Shown: positions 11,255-22,376, counted from the stretch's first letter. The stretch is DNA of 64,000 bases from Chrysogorgia sp. JL179-B06 (GCA_035772405.1 JAYKKM010000263.1:5826001-5890000); one strand, 5' to 3'. Notes: generated by a model not told the origin, from the sequence alone. A program made the numbers and translations.

Positions 11255-11625
11255 ATTTAAAGATGTCAAAATCAAGAAAAAATGAGACAAACAAATTGCT
11301 GATTCAGCACAAATTGTGACCTTTGCATGTTAGTTTGGTGAATGTTTAAACGAACTATAGCTCAGTTACTATGTATCAGAATCAAATGAACCTTTGAACA
11401 CAGATAAGTTACCTTGACAACAAAATTGGTGATATTATTAACTGTGTTTCATCTTGCACTGTCTGTGTGCAAAGGTTCATTTGATTCTGACACATAGTAA
11501 CTGAGCAATAGTTCATTTAAACATTCACCAAACTAACATGCAAACCATATTACGTCATCGTTTGTGCTGAGTCAGCAATTTGTTTGCGTCATATTTTCCC
11601 TTGATTTTGACATCTTTAAATCTTT
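11255..11625. mobile_element. Foldback element with ~150-bp arms
   Basis: The left arm (about 11255-11405: TTTAAAGATGTCAAAATC ... AATCAAATGAACCTTTG) is repeated inverted at about 11474-11625 with scattered mismatches and a small indel. The spacer is about 70 bp. There is no coding capacity, so it is probably a non-autonomous element. Confidence 0.75.
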
Positions 11626-11921
11626 AACTCTGGAACTAGAAAATATATCAAGGAACGGTAAACAGCATATCGTCCTACTTTTTGATGCTCTTTTAAATGA
11701 AACAATAAAAAATTTCACGTCATAATATACACTTTAAAGTTACCTGTAATTAATTCCATTCAGTGGTCTGTATACATATGCAGAGTTGCAAGTGATTTCA
11801 TTCAATAATCTTACACGATTTTCAAATGTTAAAATGTTGTGCACACCACTCATTTGAATGGTAATTTATATTCACTGTTTTAAGAGTTCTTTCAAATAAG
11901 ACAAACTTATTAATACCTCAC

Positions 11922-13048
11922 CTGCAAAAAACTCCCTTTTTGGCCCACCATCGTCTACAGTCGGTTCGCCTGCAAAAGTTATCTTTAAAGCTCTGTCTGG
12001 TTTGTAGTAATTTGCTCTAGCTCGCTTATAATCATCCCATATATGTTTCCTGCATATTGTTACTCTAATTGGCTCCTCTTCTGTGTTGATGTGTTTGGCT
12101 CTAAGGGATGCAATCTTGTTTTTAATGGGTAATGGGTCATCATTGAATTCAGTATGAATCTCAGCAGGTACATGTACATTGTCCAGTGTCAAAAATGCTG
12201 GTATTGGCTCCTCTGTGCAAAAAGCGGCTGCACATGCATCAGCATGAGCAGCTATTTCAGCTATGTTAAAGCTATGGAAGCAAGTAGGACATTCACACAT
12301 TTTAATGACATCAGATGTTGTGGCTGGGCAGGCTGGCTGATGAATAGGATTTCCGTCCTTGTTAAATATTTCATCACTTTCACATTCCAAGAAGCTTGGA
12401 CAGTCTAATAACTCATCATCATCGTCACTGTCATCGACATGGTTCTTGATATCTGGTTCGTCTACAACTAAGTGGATTTGAACAGGTACACGAGCAACAT
12501 CCATTAAATAAAGTGTCAGTCTGCCATAGCTAAATCCAGACTCCTCTTTATATCGTCGCAGTGTAAATTGTTCAGTTGATCCGGGTACAGTCTCCACTTC
12601 TGTTCCATCTCGATATGTCAACATGTGCTTTTGCTTACCGTTAAAGCGTTTGTTAAAGGCCTTCTTTAAAGATGCTTCAAGTATTTCTTTCGATGTTGCT
12701 GCTTTCCGAATTTTCAACGGCAATGACTCCCCTCTCTTGAGCGTCAGATCCTGCTTTAAGATTGCAATTGTAATCACCACTTCTTTGTCGTCAACTTTTC
12801 TTTTTTTATTACTTTTTTGTCGGACAAAAAATGATTGCCTTTCAGACTCTATAGATGCAGAGAAGGCTTTTAAGCTTTGTAGGGAGGCGTCTAACTTTTC
12901 CAATTTTACGGTGCTTGTGCTAGGTCCGCTACTCTGTTGTCTGTTTGTTTTATTGACGTCTTTACCACACTTACAGAATAAAAACGATTCTTGGCAAAAA
13001 AAAAACACATTTACTGCAATAACAACCTCGTTGCTCACTTGATGCCAT
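11922..13048 (-). pseudogene. HECT E3 ubiquitin ligase-like gene carried by transposon (5' exon)
   Basis: The chosen start is the ATG at 13048 (MASSEQRGCYCSKC), which opens a zinc ribbon that continues as FCKCGKDVN after a frame change in an A10 run near 13000. The middle is charged and acidic. A CECPTCFHSFNI...AHADAC block resembles a small zinc finger. The end, FAGEPTVDDGGPKREFFAG, is the characteristic start of a HECT domain. The exon ends at a consensus donor (GTGAGG at 11921-11916). The exons for the rest of the HECT domain, including the catalytic cysteine, are not in the element. Such genes are often annotated as G2/M-phase-specific E3 ligase-like in invertebrates. They would act in ubiquitin transfer. 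Confidence 0.75.
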
Positions 13049-13107
13049 GTTTTGCATACAACGCGCGAAGTCCCAAACTCTTGTTTGGGAGACTGGGTCT
13101 ATTTTGT

Positions 13108-13330
13108 ATTCGAAATAAAAAAATTTGCATTTGTATCGAAATAAAAAACAAATTGCATTTGTATAGAAATAAAAAACAAATTGCATTTGTATCGAAATAA
13201 AAAAACAAATTGCATTTGTATCGAAATAAAAAAATTGCAATTTTTGTTCCCAATTTACGTACATTGCAATCGGTATAAATATTTATTTTGAAATAAATGC
13301 AAATCTGTGTTGACTTTCTGGGCCACCGTA
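13108..13330 (-). repeat. Right TIR with internal tandem repeat
   Basis: Inverted partner of 9000-9218, ending CCACCGTA. It carries about four units of the CGATACAAATGCAA type. The HECT-like gene begins about 60 bp inside it, so the TIR probably also serves as that gene's promoter region. Confidence 0.85.
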
Positions 13331-13799
13331 GGCCTAAGTACAAATTCACACGCCTTTAAGGGTATTGAATTGAAATAAGCTTTTTAAAACCGAAGCTGTT
13401 TGCTCTGGAAAAATCTCAAAGTTTTATAAACCCCAAATTTAACATATAAAGTTACAAATACTATAATGTACATCTCCAATTCGAATTAATGCAAAAGCCA
13501 CTCTAAAGGTAATCTAATTTATAGCTTTATAATCTATTTATAATCGTTGCATATTATTTATATACTAGTCTATATTTAATTTAAACTGTATGCTGCTTTA
13601 ATACTACAATGTATAAGACTTGGTCAATCGTTATTATGTCTTACTCCCCAATTATTCCTTGACCATATCTATCCTATCTTATCCCATCTAATCACATCTA
13701 ATCCGGAGAAACCAGCCAGAACACGAACATATCAGAGCCAGATCCACAGCGTACTGTTACAAGGTCGGGCAGAGTTGTCAAAAAACCAAATAGGTTTAA
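13331..13799. other. No gene seen
   Basis: A+T-rich flank of the transposon, with a short CATCTAATC repetition near 13690. I found no conserved frame. Confidence 0.5.
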
Positions 13800-13898
13800 T
13801 GTAAGATGTTGTATAAAAGACATTTATTACTAGCATTTGCTCAACTTATATACAATTCGTTACCGGAAGTAGACGGGAAATTCGTGCATCTTATTACA
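13800..13898 (-). repeat. 99-bp LTR, opposite strand (3' LTR)
   Basis: Reverse complement of 4570-4668 with one mismatch and identical ends. A purine-only run just upstream on the minus strand makes it a 3' LTR. The body of this element is not recognisable. Confidence 0.85.
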
Positions 13899-13912
13899 TC
13901 TCCCTTTCTCCT
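13899..13912 (-). promoter_or_regulatory. Polypurine tract of LTR element
   Basis: On the minus strand AGGAGAAAGGGAGA ends exactly where the LTR begins. This is the place and composition expected of the plus-strand DNA primer. Confidence 0.75.
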
Positions 13913-14799
13913 AAAATTGTTGTTTTTTTCTAATTTATAACAAATTTACATCTAGCTATCAATTCAATCTAACTTAAAAAAATTGTGTTTTTTTCTAATT
14001 TATAACAAAATTGTTTTGCTCTACAATTTTCTACAAATTTAACCTATTTATATCTCCTTGATCTGCACTTCCACCACCAAGTAGAGTTGAATTTGACCTA
14101 ATAGTTTGTTGAGATCGGACAAAAATCACTTACCTTTTTGAATAATTCAAACATACCATGACTGCAAATCTTGACGCCTTTTGAGTGAAGTCCGATGCCC
14201 TTGAAGTCCAACGAAAAAAGACCGTGTATTCGTGTAACAAAAACCGTGGTGATTAGCCTGTTCTGTAGAATTGCGGCATAGCGCATAATTTGACAATTAC
14301 ATGCCGTTGATCGATAGGCACAAGTAGCTCAAATTACTAATATTCCTCAACATCCACTGTTACTCCCTCATGACTATAAAATTATTGCGGACGCAGCCAC
14401 AATTCTAGCCCTCCGGTTGTGTGAAGTACTTCATATAAATTAAAAATTATTTCTATTTCTCGTACAGTATATTTACTCATGGATCAATAGTTAACTATGA
14501 TCACTGTGCTATGATTTCACTGTTCACAGACATAAACTTTGGTGGGCCCCTGTGTTGTTATATGACTGTCTTTTCCCCTGTGACTTCGATGAGTAATTTG
14601 ACATCAGCCTATTAAAAACTGCTGAATCTTTCTCCCTGTTATGAAAAAATTCCATAAAAAAAAATTAGATTTCTTCTCGCCGAAATTTTTGTCTACATTT
14701 ATACAATGATAATATGTACGTTGCCAAAATTTGTTATTGCGCCACTCGAACATAACATAATTATGTAGTACGTTTAATAGTACAAAACATGCTTAGGCA
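13913..14799. other. No gene; short direct repeat
   Basis: The string TTTTTTTCTAATTTATAACA occurs twice (about 13925 and 13988). Otherwise this is A+T-rich sequence without a recognisable frame. Confidence 0.5.
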
Positions 14800-14849
14800 G
14801 CACTTTCCTTGCGATAGTAACTACTAGTAAGAAGAAGTATTTGCAGAAA

Positions 14850-15620
14850 AACCTATCAGCTGCTCAGAGGGTCAGTTACTATCGAATGAAACAAAAGAGG
14901 ACTCTCAGTTTGGGAAGGACTTGGCAGAAGCAATGCATCAGTCAACAGAATAATTTTCAAAGACAAATCCTAAGAGGATTGAGAGACCTGTAATGCAGGG
15001 AGTATGTTCATATAATTGCCTAATTTATTGACCTACTGTACTTGCACAACTCATGTTCCAATTTCCAAGCTGGTTGTGTGGCAGCTAGACAATTTCTCAG
15101 CTTGGACTAAAATCTCTAATGATAAGGAGATTCTTTCTGATGTTTTGAGTGTGCACAGAATGCAATGAAACACCATGAACCAAAAGATAGATAAACTGAT
15201 TAAAACAGGGGTTATAACAACAGCAGGATATGATCCTAAACAGATCATCTCTAGCATTTGTTTTGACAACTAAAGAAGATGGCTCGTAGGCTTATCTTAA
15301 ACGTCAAAAAAATTAATTATTGGATTCATTATGCACAATAACCAAATAGCACTAAATTGCTTTGTGTCATTATATATTTATTAATGATGCATATTACTCT
15401 ATCACCATTACACACAGTGCTTTACTCAGACCTTTACTTACAACACAGACTCAGACCCATAACCAGTGTGTTCCTAATCATTGATACCACTCTTATGTTA
15501 GAAGAATCAGGGTTTTTTAGTATACCCTACAAAGTTTGTCTTGATACCAACCCAATAGATCATTGTATTGGGGTTTCTTATTAACTCAATGACAATGACA
15601 ATCTGCCTCACACAGGAGAA
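14850..15620 (+). pseudogene. DIRS-like retroelement: gag end and reverse transcriptase, decayed
   Basis: Reading across frames, a short piece with the flavour of a DIRS gag end (FGKDLAEAMHQ) near 14910 is followed by RT-like phrases: LDNFSAWTKISND near 15085 and LILNVKKINYWIHYA near 15293, the latter strongly typical of DIRS-type RT. Stops and shifts are frequent and the catalytic box is not readable. RNase H and a tyrosine recombinase follow in the expected order on the same strand. Confidence 0.65.
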
Positions 15621-15849
15621 GGCCATCAGTTTAAAACAGGATTGTGCCAAGTTGATTAAATGCCCTAGAACAACTATACGAGAGGTGACTTGGGTGATTG
15701 GTAAGGTTACAGTTTCGCAGGGGTAATATATGGACCCCCATATTATAGGGAACTGCAAAGTAACAAATCCCTAGCTGAAAAAAACAATAAGGGCAATTTC
15801 AATGCTAATACAGGGTCATTTCACCAGAGGCCCAAAAGTGATGGGTGGA

Positions 15850-16390
15850 CAATGTGGAGTGCTCCTTCTAATAGTACAACCTCAGTATCAAATAACTACA
15901 GATGCCTCACTATCAGAATGGTGAGCTGTATCTGGGGATGTATCTACTGGAGGAAGCTGGACATACCCAGAGTGCACTACATAAACTATCTAGAAATGTG
16001 TGCGATCTTACTAGGATTGCAAACATTGGGTACAGGTAAAAATAACACCCATATTAGAGTAAAGTGTGACAACATGACTGCAGTCACAGTATTAAACCAT
16101 ATGGGCAATAGTCACTCAGATTGTTGCAATTACATGTCCTAAAGAATCTGGCAGTGGTGCAATATAGAGAGGAGGATATGGCTGAGTATATAGCCCATAT
16201 CCCTGGGGAGCAAAATTTTATTGCTGACTTTGAATCCCAACGAAATCAGAGAGAATCCGAATACATGTTAGATAAAACGTCGGTTTTAAACGCCCTAAGG
16301 AAGCTTAATGCTACACCCGAGATTGACCTCTTTGTCTTGTGTATTAACAATAAGTTTACACAGTATGTACTGATGCATTCTCTTTAGACT
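15850..16390 (+). pseudogene. DIRS-like RNase H region
   Basis: Phrases HYINYLEMCAILLGLQTLG and KCDNMTAVTVLNHMG match the DIRS-type RNase H. A second frame gives AEYIAHIPGEQNFIADFESQ, the C-terminal part. The frame change near 16135 and other lesions make it non-functional. Confidence 0.75.
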
Positions 16391-16474
16391 GATCAAAATT
16401 AAACTTCTATGCCTTCCCCCCTTTCAATGTGATAGTACCATCTGTATTGAGCAAAATGACAGCTGAACAGGCTG

Positions 16475-17395
16475 GTGGTTATATTGTACCAGACTGAGCA
16501 ACAGAGTTGGCACCCCAAAGAACAACAAATGTTGTTGAAGGAACCAGTCTCACTAACATCAAGGAAGGACCTCTTAAAACTTCAAAGATTGCTGGAATAT
16601 TGCCATGATAATGGAGTTGACGTATTTCAGCCAGAACTGAAAAGAGCTATTTCTTTTCTTGCTTTGTTATATCATTCTGGTTTGGGGCCCATTCAGTACT
16701 GTCCTCAATTATCATTTTAGAGAATGGACAGACATTTGGAGTACAAAACCAGTTTGCCATTGTCTGAAAGCCCTACCTAAGTATATTCAGAGATCTGGGA
16801 TGTTAACATTGTATTAGGCTACATTATCATTGAAGTAACTCACTTTAAAACTTAACATGCTCCTTTGCTTTACTGCTGGTCAGCAGGGACAAACTATCCA
16901 CAAGCTGGACTTTGAACATATCCAGGAAATGGAGGACAGGCATAGGATAACTATGATGAATAAACTTAAACAAACTAGACCAGGAAAACACTTAGAACGT
17001 ATTATTTTATTAGATTTCACAGAGGACAAGAGACTCTGTGCTGTAGAACACCTTAATGAGTGCTTGATCAGAACAAAACCATTAAGGAATGGCCAATATA
17101 AAAAAACAGTTGATAATGAGTTATGCAAAACCATACAATCCGCTTTCAAGAGACACCATTTATAGGTGGACCAAGAAAGTTTTGGCCTCAGCACACTAGT
17201 ATATCTGCTCAATACAAAGGACCAAACATGCAAGAGATCATGAAAGCAGCAAGTTGGACCAACTCTGGTATCTTTGCAAAGTTTTACCGAAAACCTATGG
17301 ACACAACTGCTAATTTTGGTTCCACATTACTGTGGAACACAAGACAGTTTGGTTTTGTGCTGGTTTATATTGATGTTATATCGAAATCAAAATAA
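16475..17395 (+). pseudogene. DIRS-like tyrosine recombinase, decayed
   Basis: A short N-terminal part (VDVFQPELKRAISFLALLYHSG) is followed by LLCFTAGQQGQTIHKLDFEHI, the first recombinase box with its arginine position altered. The last boxes appear in the other frame (MQEIMKAASWTNSGIFAKFYRKPM), ending at 17395. DIRS elements use this recombinase instead of an integrase to insert circular DNA. Internal stops show inactivity. Confidence 0.78.
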
Positions 17396-17429
17396 AATTG
17401 CATATTGATATATACCACTCTACTTGTTA

Positions 17430-17735
17430 CTCATTAATAGTTTGTGGCTCCGAAGTGATGTAGACTGATGACAAGATAGAATTATACAATCAAACGAAAC
17501 TTACCTGTAAGTTGAAGTTTGATTGTAATTCTGGCTTGTCATCAGTCCAGAACGAAGGAGTCACACGCCCAGGCCCTCACCCTCCCATCTCCTTCGTTCC
17601 TTTTTCCTGTGCCACTCACGTTGATTACTGACTTGCTACGCGCATCTCATGTGACTCCTTCGTTCCGGACTGACGACAAGCCAGAATTACAATCAAACTT
17701 CAACTTACAGGTAAGTTTCATTTAATTGTATAATT
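17430..17735. repeat. Nested inverted repeats at DIRS-like 3' end
   Basis: A ~70-bp arm (17487-17560, GAAACTTACCTGTAAGTT...GAACGAAGGAGTCACA) is repeated inverted at 17654-17727 with about two mismatches. A flanking arm (17443-17490: GACTGATGACAAGATAG...) pairs with the next segment (GCTTGTCATCAGTCC) and partly with 17715-17735. Inverted terminal repeats and an internal complementary region are the hallmark ends of DIRS elements. An unrelated foldback insertion is the alternative. Confidence 0.65.
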
Positions 17736-18345
17736 ATTAACTATCTTTTGATGTTGATATACGGTGTACTGTAAATGATTATATTGTACAAGTTGATTTA
17801 TTTAGTTCCCATTGATCCAAAGGGATGTTTGTACTTCCGTAAGGAGTACATGATACCATCACTAGATCTACTGGGTACACATGGCCAGGTTTGATTTCCA
17901 TTTATCATTATTTACTATATTTTTGGTTGATATACTGTAAATGATTATTGTACAATTTAATGTTTAGTCGCCTTTGATAAGATAGACTAACTTTTATTTT
18001 ATTTAGTTATTTATTTTTATTTATTTACTTTTTCTCCATATCAAGTTCTTAAACGTTGGTTTGTTTTGTGTTTAGGTTGTATTACAGTCAAGGATTCGAA
18101 GTGCTTGGATAAAGAGTAAGAGTATGTGAATCCATCACTAGATGGAGAAGGTGTCTGGTTTTATTTATATTATTTACTATATTTTGATGTTGATATACAG
18201 TGCACTGTAAATGATTATTTAGTTCCCATTGATCCAAGGGGATGTTTGTACTTCCGTAAGGAGTACATGATTCCATCACTAGATCCAGGTACACATGGCC
18301 AGGTTTGATTTCTATTTATCACAATTTACTATCTTTTCGGGTGTT
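17736..18345. repeat. Tandem repeat, three imperfect units of ~170-240 bp
   Basis: Units begin TTTACTAT...TTGATGTTGATATAC and contain CCATTGATCCAAAGGGATG, TTTGTACTTCCGTAAGGAG and TACATGATACCATCACTAG, then CACATGGCCAGGTTTGATTT. They start near 17738, 17925 and 18170, and the middle one is more diverged. The array starts right after the inverted repeats, so it may derive from the same element. Confidence 0.7.
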
Positions 18346-19310
18346 CTTGACCTCCATTTTTTTTACTATAGTCGTTCTTCCAGTCACGTAGACCTTTGAA
18401 TTTTTAAATTAATCAATTTGGGAAATGCATTCCTTTCTTTTTGTACATAGAGATTCATACGTACATTAAAGCTTTCCAACCTGACTGATCAACTGCATGT
18501 CATGGGGCATAATCAATGTTCTTGATTATTATTTTCGAATATCATAACATCGATATTTATTACTGAACTTCGTACAATGACCTATTTAACACTAATAATA
18601 ATTAATAATATCGTATCATAATAATATCCTCAATTTATACCACGCGAGATTTGTTATATCGTGACAATACTCAGCTGTGTTGTAATACCCTGTGCTGTAA
18701 TTTTATTGCAGTCTTTGATACACCTTTGTATCTTTTTGTAACCCTGTTCGTAAATTAAATAAAAGCTAAAATAATTGCATGCCTGGTTTCACGATGTTCT
18801 TCTGTAGCAAAGAGAATACACAACCATCGAGTTGATATCCCCAAGTTAAAACCTGGGACTGTGCATTATAAAAAGTTCTTATCTCTTGGTAAACCATATA
18901 AGAGTCATTAATGGAAGATGGGCCATTATCTTTACCAACAAAGACCAGTGTGGATAAAGAAAATTCTGGGCGCAGTGAAAGTGGATCAGGTAGTCAAGAA
19001 GATTCAGATATTTACAATGAATCTAATGAAAATGATCAGCTACCTGTATCTGTACCATAACTACATGCAACTAACAATGACATTTTCAGAACTTTACTGA
19101 GTGGCTGCAGTATGGTGGCCCATCAGGCTAGCAAAACAATTGTAAAATATATTCAGTAAAATATATTCAATTAATAATACAAAAAAATTAACTGAAAATA
19201 ATAAATTCAAATTAAAACCTAAAAAAAAATCAAATAGAAAATCAGATAATTATTAGTGAGAAACTACAAAACATGAATACATTTAAATAAGAATTCAAAT
19301 TCGTTTTGAT
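18346..19310. other. No gene seen
   Basis: A+T-rich sequence, including an A-rich low-complexity stretch at about 19140-19260. A short frame at 18918 has no recognisable pattern. Confidence 0.45.
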
Positions 19311-19314
19311 ATCC

Positions 19315-19391
19315 TATGAGACCACTGGGCTGGTTCATCAAATTTCGAAATCTCGAAACAAAATATTACATGAAGCCCATTGGTCTCATAG
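19315..19391. mobile_element. 77-bp hairpin MITE
   Basis: CTATGAGACCACTGGGCT at the left pairs with AGCCCATTGGTCTCATAG at the right (one mismatch), with a 41-bp loop. It lies just upstream of the frame at 19434. Confidence 0.6.
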
Positions 19392-19433
19392 CCTGCGTTA
19401 CAATTGGTCAGCACGCTGTTAACAAATAACAAC

Positions 19434-19740
19434 ATGGCGGAAATGGCAGCTCGCATAAGAAATTCGGATTGGGAACACGATGAAGAGTTAAAAAATTATC
19501 TAGAAAAATGTTTTGAGAAATTTATCGAGGAAAGAAGTTTTGGATATTGTAGCACGAGACTACCCCCAAGGACCAGTATGCCTGGTCCTTGGGTACTCTT
19601 AAGAGGAGACTGGCGTTTTTCAATATGAAGTACATAAGATACGATACTGAAATCGAAGACTGGTGGACCCGGAAGGCTTCGAATGTCGGTATTAAGAAAA
19701 GACGGAGGGGCGCAACAGGAACATTCACGATTTTAAGTCG
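19434..19740 (+). pseudogene. N-terminal fragment of integrase-like transposase
   Basis: Starts MAEMAARIRNSDWEHDEELK and, after a frame change, reads LDIVARDYP then SLGTLKRRLAFFNMKYIRYD. A hydrophilic start followed by a TLKRRL helix is the N-terminal signature seen before integrase-like cores (compare STLKSRLKQRGL in the transposon at 9.3 kb). The core is missing because a LINE fragment follows. A 29-bp perfect hairpin interrupts the frame at 19565. Confidence 0.4.
19565..19593. repeat. Perfect 12-bp-arm hairpin
   Basis: CCCAAGGACCAG, loop TATGC, CTGGTCCTTGGG. It lies between ARDYP and SLGTLK of the transposase-like frame, where the extra bases break the expected reading. Confidence 0.8.
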
Positions 19741-19799
19741 CATTCGCATTTTAAGTCTTTTTTAAGTCTTTTTTAAGTCAGAACATTCGCGATTTTAAG

Positions 19800-21060
19800 T
19801 CTTTTAGACAAGAAGCTTTTATGGAAGAACTAATCAATGTTTGCAATCAGCTTTCCGTACCTCGCCATTCAACTGAAACCGCATTAATTAAACTTGTAGA
19901 TGACATCTTATGGCATATGGACGATGATAAAGTAACTGGTTTGATATTTGTCGATTTCAAAAAAGCGTTTGACGTCATCGATCATGAAATTCTCTTGAAA
20001 AAGCTTTCATTATATGGTGTAAGTGAAACGTCATTATCTTGGTTCAACTCGTACCTCTCAAATAGAAAACAGTTTGTAAAGATTGCTGGCAAAAGCAGTA
20101 TGCAAATGAATATAAGTCATGGGGTACCTCAGTGGTCAATTCTTGGCCCAGTTCTGTTTTTAGTGTTTGTTAATGATTTACCACTTCACATCAGCAATAG
20201 TACGGTTATTGATATTTATGCTGATGACACCACCCTATCTTCAATCTCAAAGTGGGATAATTTAAATCTAAGCATTAATGAAGTAGCATTATGGTCATCA
20301 AATAACAAAATGTTTGTTAATACTGAAAAAAACCAAATCAATGCTAGTCATCAGCAAGCGTCTGCAAAACCGGATCACGCCTTCATTTCCAACAATGGAT
20401 TTAAACCTCAATGGCGAAATTATTGAACAAGTGGATAGCTTTAAACTGCTAGGTCTCAAACTCGACAATCGTCTGGATTTCAACCTACATATGGAAAATC
20501 TCTCAAAGAAAGTTGCAAAAAGAATTGGCCTACTTAGACATATTAGCCCATATTTGTCACCCAAACAACGAGAGATATATTACAATGGAGTCATAAAGCC
20601 ACTTATCTTCTATGGTAGTTCAGTCTGGTCTTCATGCAAAAGAGAAAGCGAACAAAGGATCTTCAGATTACAGAAAAGAGCGGCCAGAATAATCCTTGGA
20701 GCTCATAGTAGAACACACTCTGTACCATTATTTAACACATTGGGATGGATTTCTTTAAACGAAGAAATTTTGATAAATCGCTGCACCATGGTCGTAAAAA
20801 ATTAAATGGAGAAACACCAAGCTATATAGATTCGCTGCTGACAAGAAACTCTGACATCCATGGAAGAAATAAACGATTTTCAACAATAAATTTGGTTTGC
20901 CCTCGTTTTAAAAGCACAACAGAAGGGGGCCAAACGTTTACGGTCCGAACCATCAAAGACTGGAACAACTTAAATGTTGAATTAAGGAGAGTTAAAAACA
21001 AAGCTTTTTAAACAAGAACTAAAACAACCAATTTTAAACTATCAGAAATCTTTTTTATTG
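19800..21060 (+). pseudogene. LINE reverse transcriptase, 5'-truncated, frameshifted
   Basis: RT phrases appear in order: SVPRHSTETALIKLVDD, VDFKKAFDVIDHEIL, GVPQWSILGPVLFLVFVND and the catalytic IYADDTTL near 20212. The frame shifts near 20330 and continues with the thumb and C-terminal region (KLLGLKLDNRLDFNLH, RLQKRAARIILG), shifting once more near 20780 before the end at 21011 (IKDWNNLNVELR). This is a CR1/L2-like type. The glycine of the PQG motif is changed to tryptophan. A short repeat of ATTTTAAGTC lies at the 5' junction (19733-19803). Confidence 0.82.
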
Positions 21061-21135
21061 TTTAGATAGATTAATTTTAATATAAGATAGTAACATAGTA
21101 TTAAATATAGCCATAGGTGAGGGTCATCAGTATAA

Positions 21136-22042
21136 TTATTTACTGTCATGTGTATTTTTACCCTCGTTAAATAAAGTCTCAACCAAATTTGTAATGCTAC
21201 TGTTGAGCCAAGTTTCGGAAATTGTTAAGATATCAATTTTAGAAGAAGTTGCAAGTTCTCTTAGTTCAATGAGATGTTCTGTATTTCTCAAAGAACGTAT
21301 ATTCAAATGAAGAATTTTTAATTCATTCATTTTTTGAAACTGATGTTGTAAACTCCGCTGTTGGGGCTGTCGAGGAATCATAATCAAATTATTCCGGTTT
21401 GCTCCCGTAGTGCAATGCACCGAAGCAGAACCTGAATAATTATTGTTGCTTCACATGAAATATTTCGCTTGGAATTACCGTCTTGATATTATTATTTCGA
21501 AGGCCACTCTCTTCCCTCTAGATTGGAAGATTCCGCTATTCTTCTTCAAACCAGTAAAAACAGAGTCAATAAGGATGGTCTTTGAAATTCGTCGTAGTTT
21601 GAAGAGTTGTCATCTCGTGTGTTATTGTCTGCGACGGCTTATGCATATTCTGCTTCAGTTAGGTCAGTGGAATGTTAGTACTTGTCTTTAAATCATAAGG
21701 TCCAGGGTTTGAAGCGATATCTGAGTAGATAGTTATATCCAGAGGAGGATCGTGTCCCGGCACATAAAGAGTGGTATGGCCATGTTTGTTCCATTTGGCA
21801 ACAGGGAGACGAGATTTAAGGAAGCCACAAGCAGCAGGTTTAAATTTGAATAAACCACCAATATTCAAACGTACTTTATGTCCCAAACCCAGTTCGTATA
21901 GTGATCCATCAGGAAATCCAATAAGGAGATGCTTAAGATTAGTAGAAAAGGAGTTTCTTGATTCGGTTTTAAGATCGAACAGTATAGAGTTAATAGTAAA
22001 AAAGATTAAAACTAGCGAGACAAAAAATCTCGTGGCCGCCAT
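21136..22042 (-). pseudogene. LINE 5' part: signal-like N-terminus, 2A motif, endonuclease start
   Basis: The N-terminus MAATRFFVSLVLIFFTINSI is a strongly hydrophobic, signal-peptide-like segment. A 2A-type motif DIASNPGP follows at residues 108-115 (21721-21698), where ribosomes skip a peptide bond between G and P. The frame then breaks, and the remnant resumes at 21420 with the start of an APE-type endonuclease (LKILHLNIRSLRN ... DILTISETWLNSS). RT is absent. 2A motifs near the N-terminus are known in CR1/L2-type LINEs of marine invertebrates. The LINE at 60-63.8 kb has the same plan. Confidence 0.72.
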
Positions 22043-22101
22043 GCTTCGGCGCCTATCATCCGGCGCCTATCAATATTGTCACTCGGCTACTATTAATAGC
22101 T

Positions 22102-22376
22102 TTAGGGGTCATTAACATATAACAAAAAAAGAGCTGGACCCAAAATTGATCCTTGAGGCACTCCCGAACTGACAGGCATTTCCTGCGAAGTGGCGCCGTG
22201 TACCGTAACACGTTGACAGCGACCGCTCAGATAGGAATCAAACCACTTGTGTAAGGAACTGCCAAACCCAGCCATATGCATCTTCTGTATGAGGCACTTG
22301 TGACTGACCTTGTCGAATGCCTTTGACATATCAAGATATACGGTGTCATTAATATGCTTTAGTGTGTTACACGATA
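22102..22376 (-). pseudogene. LINE RT fragment
   Basis: A short piece of palm domain: DMSKAFDKVSHKCLIQK, then SSGVPQGSILGPALFLLYVND. It is cut off at both sides and belongs to a different LINE family from its neighbours. Confidence 0.85.

Larger units (their letters stand above)
9000..13330. mobile_element. 4.3-kb DNA transposon with integrase-like transposase and HECT-like gene
   Basis: Terminal inverted repeats start TACGGTGGCCCAGAAAGTC at both ends and run about 220 bp. Perfect 6-bp direct repeats GGCCTA flank them (8994-8999, 13331-13336). Two genes face each other inside: a DDE transposase (plus, from 9302) and a HECT E3 ligase-like gene (minus, from 13048). A TIR beginning TAY with a 6-bp duplication matches what I recall of the IS3EU superfamily; the assignment is from memory. 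Both genes are frameshifted, and foreign repeats occupy the space between them, so this copy is dead. Confidence 0.85.

Noticed and set aside
17443..17490. Hammerhead motif at CTGATGAC in the DIRS-end arm
   Set aside because: No pairable stem II and no GAAA at the right distance; the match is only the conserved box.
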